The notes under the pieces: model-generated
Database searches by the model: none
Told to the model about the DNA's origin: nothing
Seen by the model: only the letters and a program-made list of their open reading frames with translations
Assembly (NCBI GenBank): GCA_036674765.1
Contig: JARVKI010000036.1
Span: 310,001 to 374,000 of the forward strand
Source of the DNA: Seiridium cupressi
Taxonomy: Eukaryota; Ascomycota; Sordariomycetes; Amphisphaeriales; Sporocadaceae
Length of the DNA: 64,000 nucleotides
Reading direction: 5' to 3'
Made by a program: the position numbers and the translations under genes
Part shown: piece by piece, positions 56,508 to 64,000 of the stretch
Numbering within the stretch: position 1 is the stretch's first letter
Layout of the letters: each line of letters begins with the position of its first letter

Positions 56508-57496
56508 ATGCGCGCCCAGCAGGTTGTTATTGGCTCTCTCGTCTTCTGGCCATGGGTGTGGGCACGATCCAGCATAGTACCGGCCAACGTCAAGGATTTC
56601 TACAACGGACTCGTCCGCAATAAAACATGCACAAACAAACTGGCCACTGGTTTCTACAGTACGGGCCGAGGCAAGAACAGTGAGCCACTAGAATCGTTTC
56701 CCGTCTTCAAATTGCCCCCAAAAGCCCCCATTAGCTAAACACAGGCACTCATCACATAGCCTTCTCCTATTGCGGCGACCACCTGAGCGATTACAACGTC
56801 GTCTACATCCAAGGCAACAACGGCCTGCTTGCAGACATGGACGTCGACTGCGACGGCGCCATCCAGCGCAGCCCGGAGAACGACCGCCGATGCGACTCGA
56901 GTCCGGACAGGTCCTCCGGGACAGCATTTCGGGAGCTCATTCAGGGGTACCGCAAGGGTATCCGCGATCTCGATCCTTACATCCACTCCTACGTCGTCCT
57001 CGGCAACGATGGGAGCAAACACGGAGGCATCACGTTCGACCCGACCGAGCACGGCATCGATCCACTCAGTCTCGTGGCCGTCGTGTGCAATGATAAACTG
57101 GTATGCGTCCCGCCTTCCCTCCCAATGCTCCGGGTATTGGAGAATTGCAGCCATATCAGACTACTCAATTTTCATGCCAAACAGTTCTACGGCGTTTGGG
57201 GGGACGAATACGGCGGCCGCAAGCCTATGGTGGGCGAAAGCTCTCTGTCTCTTGCTACGGCCTGTTTCGGCCGTGGTATGAACGGCAACAACGGCCACGA
57301 GACCAACGATGTCTTGTATATTGCCTTCCCTGGCAAGAATGCCGTTCCCGGAGCCGACGGGGCGGCGTGGAGTGCAAGAACGTGGGTTGATTTCCACGAG
57401 AGCATCGCGACGTTGGGCGATAGACTTATCCAGCGCATTCCCGGTGCTAGCAACTGGTCTCGGCCTGCTCTCCAGAAGAAGCGAGCTGAGAAATGA
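56508..57496 (+). CDS. Secreted GH75 chitosanase
   Basis: Three exons (56508-56679, 56760-57100, 57185-57496) give 274 aa. Signal peptide MRAQQVVIGSLVFWPWVWA. Mature start 'IVPANVKDFYNGL' and 'CTNKLATGFYSTGRG' are GH75 features, then across intron 1 'TFSYCGDHLSDYNVVYIQG'. The catalytic acidic cluster is in 'ADMDVDCDGA'. 'HSYVVLGNDG', 'FDPTEHGIDPLSLVAVVCN' and, across intron 2, 'YGVWGDEYGG' complete the fold, followed by 'SLATACFGRGMNGNNGHETN'. The enzyme hydrolyses chitosan outside the cell by an endo, inverting mechanism. A basic C-terminus (LQKKRAEK) follows. All motifs intact. Confidence 0.94.
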
Positions 57497-57813
57497 TGCT
57501 CAAGTAAAACTAGATGTTTTTCTTCGTACACGATGATATTACAGTGCGTCTAAGGTTATGGGGCTCAACTCTCGCGGAGGATATTGGTTATACTGGCCTT
57601 AGACTAGCTCAACACTGAGGGGTTTTCATTCTATTTTAACTCAATCAAGTCTCTCGCTTTCATTGTACGTCGCTTGGTCATTGGTTCTATAGACATTATG
57701 GCAGTGTAGTCTCCAGGCGACGTTTACATAGCTAGCATTACCAGGCTTATTATCAGCCCACCATTATTTGAGGCTTCATAATCAACTCGTTGGACGTTGG
57801 ATGAGGTGTCAGT
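57497..57813. other. Intergenic, convergent 3' ends
   Basis: Shared 3' region of the chitosanase (+) and S28 peptidase (-) genes. Nothing else seen. Confidence 0.5.
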
Positions 57814-59543
57814 CTACTCAGCCCGAGCACTTCGCCAATCCACAAATCCATCTAGCCACTTCTTCACCGTACGAATCTCCCATTTGTGGGCCTCCCGGAT
57901 GAACTGCGGTTCGGCCTCCACGTCCAGAATTCCATAGCTGTCCCAATGGTGTCCTGCGCCGGTGATGAGATAATGAGGATGAAGGTCGGTGCTTTCGGGC
58001 CGTGGCCAAGTCGCCTTGGGCGAGTGGAAACAAAGGCCGTTCCAGACATCCTGGTCTCCGTCGATGAAAGCTAAGCGATCAGCTTGGAAGTCGAAGCCAC
58101 CGAAGCTATTATAAGTCTCCACATCAGGCGAAGCTGGGATCTTGTTGAAATCTCCATCAGGGAACGCCCACTCGCACCACTGTTGTTCGTACGTCGTGTT
58201 TATAACTCGGGAGAGGAGCGCGGGGCTCGAAGTGGGAGCATCGATGTAAGCGCCCTGCTCTACGCAGCTAGTATAGACGTACGAGCGAGTGGCCGAGTTC
58301 GAGACGTCGGCCCACCAGGAGGCATTTTGCGTGCCCCAACAGTCGTTACTGTTGAGGTCACCGCTCGAGCAGCCCGGAAGCAGGTACTTCTGGATGTAGT
58401 CGGCGTATCCGCCAAGACCTTCCCAGGGTTGTCCGTTTGTATAGTTGGCGAAGGTGTAGTCGACTGCGGTGATTTCCGGTGGGGCGTCAGTGTTGGTCAC
58501 ATTGCCGGTGAACGCAAAGAAATCGTCGTACCCGTAGGCTGGGTTCCAATTCAGCTCCTGCCAAGTCGCTGATGAGTAGAAACCGGGGTTGCCGATAGGA
58601 TTGGCGATCGCCATAGCGAAATCGCGGTCGTCGGTCAGGGACTCCAAGCCAAAGAGGGATTTGAACTCATCGACAGCCGCACGGTTACCAGAGTCGACGA
58701 GTGCGTCGAAATTGTCGACGATGCGATTGACGCGGGTCACCCAGTCCTGAGGCGCGTACTTCTGAATAGGGTCATACCAGTCAGCGTAGCCGACCGATAA
58801 CCAAATCGGAGCGCTTGAGGCAATGCCACCATACAAGACATCGCCGTGCAACTTGACAGAGAAAGCAGTCTCAGCACCGGCAAGACTGCCTCCGTAGAGG
58901 ATCCAGGGTGTGTTGGGGGCAGTCAAATCAGCGTCGATGCCTGGAAACTTGGCATTCTGAGCAAAATAGGCGAAATCGGCAACCGTCTGCTCAGTGGTCA
59001 AATAGGCCAGCTGATCAGTGGTTGACGTGTTGTACGGATAGCTGGTCCCATAGTAGCGGTTCTCGATGATGACGCCCAATCCACCAAATGCCTCCATCAA
59101 GATCTGGATGATACCAGTCTGCAGATTAGACCACCGGCTACGCCCACTGGTCTCGCCTCCAATGTACAGGAAAACAGGTCCGCCTATCTCCACGTTAGAG
59201 TTACGTTCAAGCCAGCATAGCTGAGGTAACGGAGAACGCACGCACCTGCTTTATAGTAGGTGTCATCGACGTAGTACGTCTGCTTGAAGGTGTTACTGTC
59301 GTGGGGCAGGTAGCGAGCATTAGTCGGAAAGTGGTCAATCTTCTGGTCAAAATAGTTTGCGACGTATGAAGTCGGCCGACTGGTATTAGTCTGACGGGCA
59401 TGAACGTGGGAATTGATATGCGGGTTCTTCACATTTCTGTCATCAATAAGAGGAACGAGCGGTTTGCTCTTGATGTGTCTGGCACCGGCCGCGACAGCCA
59501 ACAGCGGGGTCAGCAAGCCAAGTGCGAACTTGAATGCCTTCAT
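57814..59543 (-). CDS. Secreted serine carboxypeptidase S28 (Pro-X type)
   Basis: Two exons, 59543-59246 and 59183-57814, give 555 aa. ATG 59543 gives signal peptide MKAFKFALGLLTPLLAVAAG. 'NYFDQKIDHFPTN' is the S28 N-terminal hallmark. Spliced exon 2 begins 'GGPVFLYIGGET', then 'NRYYGTSYP'. Catalytic Ser is in 'YGGSLAGAETAF', Asp in 'FIDGDQDVWNGL' and His in 'ITGAGHHWDSYG'. Several N-x-S/T sites suit a secreted glycoprotein. S28 enzymes cleave after proline, often at acidic pH. The nucleophile motif is GGSLAG rather than the common GGSYAG. Intact. Confidence 0.94.
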
Positions 59544-60556
59544 GATGGGCAATGAAAGCGGCCAGCGTTCACTGGTGTTGGCCTAATGAGCAAGCGGTGG
59601 GCGGTGATGTGTGATGAATGTGGGATGGGCGAACAAGTCCGAGTGATTATAAACGCAAACGCATCAAGTCCTCATCGAATACCTATTGAGGTCCCGGAAG
59701 CGAACCGGCAGATGCGGCGGGGCGAGAACGACATCAATTGATCATCCAAGCACACAATAAGCTTTGGTGAGGAGATCGCTGCAACGGGGTATGCACAAGC
59801 TGCATCCCCGAATAGGCAATTGAGTAGCATTGCAGTTCGCGATCGCAACCACAGTCCCGGGAGGGAAGGTCGCCAAGGTCAGCCCTATAAAACAAGATTG
59901 CACGGAATCAAGTGGGTAAATCGCCCACAGTAATACTCCGGGGTATGATTTCATTTCTTTGCTGATCGACAACTCCGATAATTCCGAGCAGCGCAATTAA
60001 AGGCTCATCGGTTGACTCAATGCAAGGGACACACGACTAGCGTTTGGGTGAGAACATGAAATGGCGATCACAAAAACTGACACACGAGGTGGTGTCGATG
60101 AAGAGCAAACAGAGTGACGTGGGATATCCCCGGACAACTTCTTGGATCACAGGATTATAGCGTCAGTCTTCCTTGCCCTACGGGAGAACAATATCGCATC
60201 ACATTAATTGGACTAGGTGCCGATGCATCGACGGAATACCAGCCACGCATTTATGGCGGCCCTATTTGCTATGCTCACCACGCTCGTTCTGTTGGATTGA
60301 GCATTCGGTCACAAGGGCGTTGTAGATGACTACAAAGGAGATCGAACAGCGCGGAAATATAGAAATTGTCTCTCCAGTGCCGACACGCAGTAATTCTATG
60401 TGATATCTCAAGTCCTATCCTTCGGACAAAGCATAACCCTATGCATGACCATGACAACCTTTGGTCTTCCCATGAGCTTAATGGTAAATCCACCAACGCC
60501 TTGCGCAATTCAAGCCTGCCACGCCAGTCATCCATCCTTTCTTGTCAAGAAAGGCA
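59544..60556. other. Intergenic between S28 and Mcm10 genes
   Basis: Contains the S28 promoter (next to 59544) and the Mcm10 3' end. No gene recognised. Confidence 0.5.
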
Positions 60557-63016
60557 TTACATCAGGATCTCCAATTCGTCATCGCTATCCAGACCAACCA
60601 TCGGCAGACCCTTCCCCAGCTCTGTGCCCAGAGACTCTCTCCCTGCTTCGCGGATACCTTTTTCCGTGACGAATCGTGTCTTCTTGCGCGCTGGTTGTTC
60701 TGTTGCCTTGCTATCCCCGTTTCTCGCTGAACTTGTATCGCGCGTCGAGTCTTTCACTTTGCCATCGAATCGCTCGCCGTTCTTCATCTTTGAGAGCTTG
60801 TCACTCAGACTTCCGCCCCAGCCTAAAGATTTGGGTGCCGAACTCGACATTGATCCGCCGATCCGACTGGCTGCTGAATTCTCTCTCTTCCGTTTGATGG
60901 GACTGAGATGCATCTTCGTGCCCGGAGCCTTCCCTATTCCGAGACTCTTAGCATCAAGGGGTGTAGGTGGTCCATCAATAGCAAGGTCACTGCCATTATC
61001 GGTCGTGTCAGCTGAGGCGGCACTAGACTCTAGCTTCGCACGCGTGAGGTTCATGTATTCTTTGCCAGCGCCGCGTCCTGTGCTCCCGAGCTGCTTCATG
61101 ATCTCTCTCTCTTTCTCTTGGCTTGCCAGTCTCCTCCGGAGCGCATCACCCCTTTCGACCCTCTCGGCGACCTGTCCAGGAAGCATTTGATCACCGTCAA
61201 GCAGGGTGGCAGCGCTGGCCTGGCTCACAAAGAAGTGGCTGTGGGTACCGCGATCGTACCCACCTCTCTTGCGGTCGTCCTCATCTTTCCTGTTGCGAGA
61301 ATATTTCTCCCTTAGATGCTTCTTGTTATTGGCGCCAATCCCACCGCCAAAGGCATTCACGTCCTGCCTTTGGAGTCGATGTTTTTCCAAGGCGAGATTC
61401 ATGTGGAACTCGCAGAATTCAGTGCGTTTCTGGTTGACCCAGGAGTTGCAAAGCTCTCCATCTTTCTTCACGGACTTGCAAAAGCCTAGGTCACGCGCTG
61501 TGCCAATTTCCAGCACGGTGTCACCGTCACTATTCAGCACCAGACTGAACTTATTGGTTGCTTCTCGACCCTTTGGGGGTGGCATGATGGTTGGATTGAG
61601 GATGGCGACCAGAGTGCCCGGGGTCAACTTCCAATATCGGGAGAAGGCGGTATTGAAAAGAAACAGCTCAATCTGCCAGGTCAGATCAACGAGGTTTAGC
61701 ACCATGTACTTGCCCCGATGCTCCTCTTCTGCAAATCGCGACTTTTTCTCCCTCAATTCAGTACCTGGCAGGGCCTTATGTGTTTTGGGCTCCGACTTGG
61801 TGGCCACAATCCCTAGGACCACAATATCTTGCTCCACCTCGGGGAGTTGAAAATCAGGGGCTTTGACTTGGGCTAGGAGGTCTTTGATGAGAATAGTCTT
61901 CCGGGTGCTGAACGTCCGCGTTAACAAGTTGTGCGGAAGTATTCTTTTTGATAGATGCGTGCCGGAATATGGCTCAAATGATGCTGCCTCGTCTTCGGGA
62001 ACTTCTGATGGGGCGACTTTCTTTCTGTGCGTGAAAGCAGAACCGAATTCTGCTGATGAGTTCGCCTCGACATCCTGTGCCACGCCCTCTCGTCTCCGCC
62101 TTATGCCATGGCCAGCTAGAATGTCTTCTCGGTCGAATGACTCTGCTTGTGTGGGTATACTAGGGATCTCTTTCGCATTCTCTTTGTACCTCTCTACCTC
62201 CTCCTGGCCAACTTCGAAAGCTTGACTTCTGACTTTCTGGATCCTCTCTTGTTTGTCTTTCCGGCTGATCTCGTCACTTCTGGCAGCAGCCAGCCGCTCG
62301 CTGAAGCTCTTCGGCCGGTCTTGCTCAAAGGACGATGCGCTCTGGCTACCGAGAGCTGGTGTATGCGTACGGCGGAGATAGCCTCCCGTTTGTGCGTCAC
62401 GAGTCTCACTAGGCTTGCGCAAACTAGACGCTCGCTTCAATGATACATCCTTGGCCCTCAGCCCCTTGTCGATGCCCAACAGAACCCGACTGGGTGATCT
62501 CTGCTCGGTCAATACTTGTGCCTTCCTCACTGGCGATGCGGGAACCTGGACTTCAACTTGTGATTGTGGGCGTAGTTTGGGTCCTTCAGCCAGGATCACC
62601 GCTCGGGATTGCGCTCGACTTGCCGCCAGAACACCAGGGACTGTCGATCCTGGTCTGCCCGTCGCCGAGCCACTCTCCACGTCTGAAGAACCGCCGGCCG
62701 CCTTTCTCTGTTTCTTCTGCAGAGCCTTTAGTCTTAATTTGGCTTCGATGGCTTGTAACTTCAGTTGCAGCGTTTCCTCATCTTCCTCTTCGTCCTCGAC
62801 ATCGTCATCGTCATCGTCATAGCTACCATAGCGCGCATTGAGTGTCGTCAGTGATCTCGATTTCTTGAGCGGCGACGGAGACGGCGATGCGCGCTCTGCC
62901 ATGCGCCGCAATCGTTCGCGACCACCTGGTGTGCTGGCTAAGGCTTCGTGGGGCGATCGCGGGGGCCACTGGGCCTGCTTTGCTGGGCTGAGTCCTGTAC
63001 ACGACGAAATGAGCAT
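60557..63016 (-). CDS. MCM10: DNA replication initiation factor Mcm10
   Basis: 819 aa, single exon from ATG 63016. The N-terminal 'QWPPRSPHEALASTPGGRER' and an acidic coiled coil (Asp/Glu run near 70) precede the core. The OB-fold spans about residues 390-520 ('DIVVLGIVATKSEPKTH', 'YMVLNLVDLTWQIELFLF', 'YWKLTPGTLVAILNPTIMPP'). The Mcm10/primase-like zinc finger follows: 'DLGFCKSVKKDGELCNSW' then 'TEFCEFH', a Cys-x9-Cys-x11-Cys-x2-His. The C-terminal part is Lys/Arg-rich with an acidic end 'LDSDDELEILM'. Mcm10 binds single-stranded DNA and the CMG helicase, and helps origin firing and polymerase alpha loading. A short upstream in-frame exon cannot be excluded. Confidence 0.92.
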   Translation of the reverse strand: MLISSCTGLSPAKQAQWPPRSPHEALASTPGGRERLRRMAERASPSPSPLKKSRSLTTLNARYGSYDDDDDDVEDEEEDEETLQLKLQAIEAKLRLKALQKKQRKAAGGSSDVESGSATGRPGSTVPGVLAASRAQSRAVILAEGPKLRPQSQVEVQVPASPVRKAQVLTEQRSPSRVLLGIDKGLRAKDVSLKRASSLRKPSETRDAQTGGYLRRTHTPALGSQSASSFEQDRPKSFSERLAAARSDEISRKDKQERIQKVRSQAFEVGQEEVERYKENAKEIPSIPTQAESFDREDILAGHGIRRRREGVAQDVEANSSAEFGSAFTHRKKVAPSEVPEDEAASFEPYSGTHLSKRILPHNLLTRTFSTRKTILIKDLLAQVKAPDFQLPEVEQDIVVLGIVATKSEPKTHKALPGTELREKKSRFAEEEHRGKYMVLNLVDLTWQIELFLFNTAFSRYWKLTPGTLVAILNPTIMPPPKGREATNKFSLVLNSDGDTVLEIGTARDLGFCKSVKKDGELCNSWVNQKRTEFCEFHMNLALEKHRLQRQDVNAFGGGIGANNKKHLREKYSRNRKDEDDRKRGGYDRGTHSHFFVSQASAATLLDGDQMLPGQVAERVERGDALRRRLASQEKEREIMKQLGSTGRGAGKEYMNLTRAKLESSAASADTTDNGSDLAIDGPPTPLDAKSLGIGKAPGTKMHLSPIKRKRENSAASRIGGSMSSSAPKSLGWGGSLSDKLSKMKNGERFDGKVKDSTRDTSSARNGDSKATEQPARKKTRFVTEKGIREAGRESLGTELGKGLPMVGLDSDDELEILM

Positions 63017-63825
63017 TTTTGGGCCAGGGTGGCCAACCTAAAAGGCCTCTGGGAGACGTACGTTGAGGCATAGTGCCCTAGGTATTACTGGTGTTCGGGC
63101 CGTCGAGCATCTCCTGCACTGTCCTGTTGCAGGTGGGATTTTGTTGTTTGTTGCCGTCGACTTGCGCATCCGTCCTCCCTAAAGAAGCCGAAACATATGC
63201 TTGCTTGTTTGTATATTACAGGGGCCTGTCGTACCCGTTGGTATATCAGCCAATCGCTATAGGTTGGGTCTGGGTCGTGCGGGTGTTTCTAGCAATCGAA
63301 GTGAAGTTGTGCAATTAACGCCGTCTGGATTTCTCGATTGCGATGAAATTGTGAGTATCAAGAGAGCGATAACCGTAGAGCGACGCCAAGTCGGGGATTC
63401 TAGTACCGAACACAGGACTCTTCCTTGTCGACAAAGTAGATCTCACGATAAGATCGGTAATTGGTTGCTTTGGTGTGGTGATGGTCTGGCGATCAACGCG
63501 CCCAGGTGAGAAATGGAGTGTGACTTTATCTCGAAGTTTAGAACTTGTGCTGGTAACGCAGTTGCTTCTCTAATCTGGAGCGTATGGGTTGAGGATCGAG
63601 ATAAGCGCGAAACTGGGTCTTCCTAAGAGAACGCGTCTCCACAGACGCGTTGACAGGGGTCTACTGCAAGCCCAATTCGGACTTCGAATTGAGACTTTCG
63701 ATAGTCAAGACAATGCTCGCTATAACACGTTTTTGAACGACCAATTTGTTCCGTAATTATACACACTAGTTGTATAATCTTTTGCGTTTCTTGGATCATA
63801 CTGATCGGACTCGAACTCTACAAAC
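63017..63825. other. Divergent intergenic region, Mcm10 / RNase H2B
   Basis: Shared upstream region of Mcm10 (-) and the RNase H2 subunit B gene (+). No gene recognised. Confidence 0.45.
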
Positions 63826-64000
63826 ATGGCGCGGACTCGCGCCAAAGGCGGTGCAAGCACCAAGTCTACTACAAAACCACAGCCTTTGTCCACAGAATCA
63901 AGGTATACTTTAGCACCAGAATCTACGATTCCGCCCAAGATATTCATATTACCCACGAAATCCACATCAGAATCCCGCGTCGTTTCGCTCCCGAATCCAC
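63826..64000 (+). CDS. Ribonuclease H2 subunit B, N-terminal part (cut by window edge)
   Basis: ATG in good context (caaacATGG) starts a frame open to the last base: 58 codons. It begins MARTRAKGGASTKSTTKP and continues 'YTLAPESTIPPKIFILPTKS' and 'SESRVVSLPNP'. This matches the fungal Rnh202/RNase H2B opening, where a short basic leader is followed by 'LPPESENPPKLFILP'-type and 'ARIVSLPNP'-type text. The subunit joins A and C in the nuclear complex that removes ribonucleotides from DNA. The call rests on a short stretch, as the triple-barrel domain lies beyond the edge. Confidence 0.72.
   Translation, partial: MARTRAKGGASTKSTTKPQPLSTESRYTLAPESTIPPKIFILPTKSTSESRVVSLPNP

Overview
The window looks like nuclear DNA of a filamentous ascomycete (Pezizomycotina). 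Genes carry many short GT-AG introns of about 50-90 nt, and there are three Zn(II)2Cys6 regulators, secreted GH55 and GH75 enzymes, and an intron-containing tRNA-Tyr. The species cannot be named from the sequence. No bacterial, plasmid or phage feature was seen. Exon coordinates are my own splice models, checked for reading-frame continuity.

Left part (0-24.8 kb): a secreted GH55 beta-1,3-glucanase, a PhyH-type dioxygenase, a decayed small secreted protein, a four-span membrane protein, the EFM7 methyltransferase, an RS-rich nuclear protein, a copper-fist regulator full of minisatellites plus a 47-bp inverted repeat, a gene-poor 5-kb gap with two copies of a tRNA-like repeat, an SR140/U2SURP splicing factor, and a peroxisomal FAD amine oxidase divergent from it.

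Middle (24.8-42 kb): a possible 83-aa protein, TATA-binding protein in four exons, a gene-poor stretch of more than 7 kb, a nine-exon secreted Ala/Asn/Gly-rich repeat protein, and mitochondrial ETF-ubiquinone oxidoreductase.

Accessory patch (42-57.5 kb): two related Zn2Cys6 regulators (one interrupted by an in-frame stop) flank an ITPase with altered substrate-pocket residues and the tRNA-Tyr gene. Then come an intact SAM methyltransferase, two decayed TauD/TfdA-type dioxygenases lying head to head, a Zn2Cys6 DNA-binding-domain remnant, an intact alpha-dioxygenase-like heme peroxidase, a decayed LaeA-like methyltransferase and an intact GH75 chitosanase. The mix of intact and broken regulators, methyltransferases and dioxygenases suggests a metabolic locus in decay, with the fatty-acid dioxygenase and one methyltransferase surviving. 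This is inference.

Right end (57.5-64 kb): housekeeping resumes with a secreted S28 prolyl peptidase, replication factor Mcm10, and the first 58 codons of RNase H2 subunit B, cut by the window edge.
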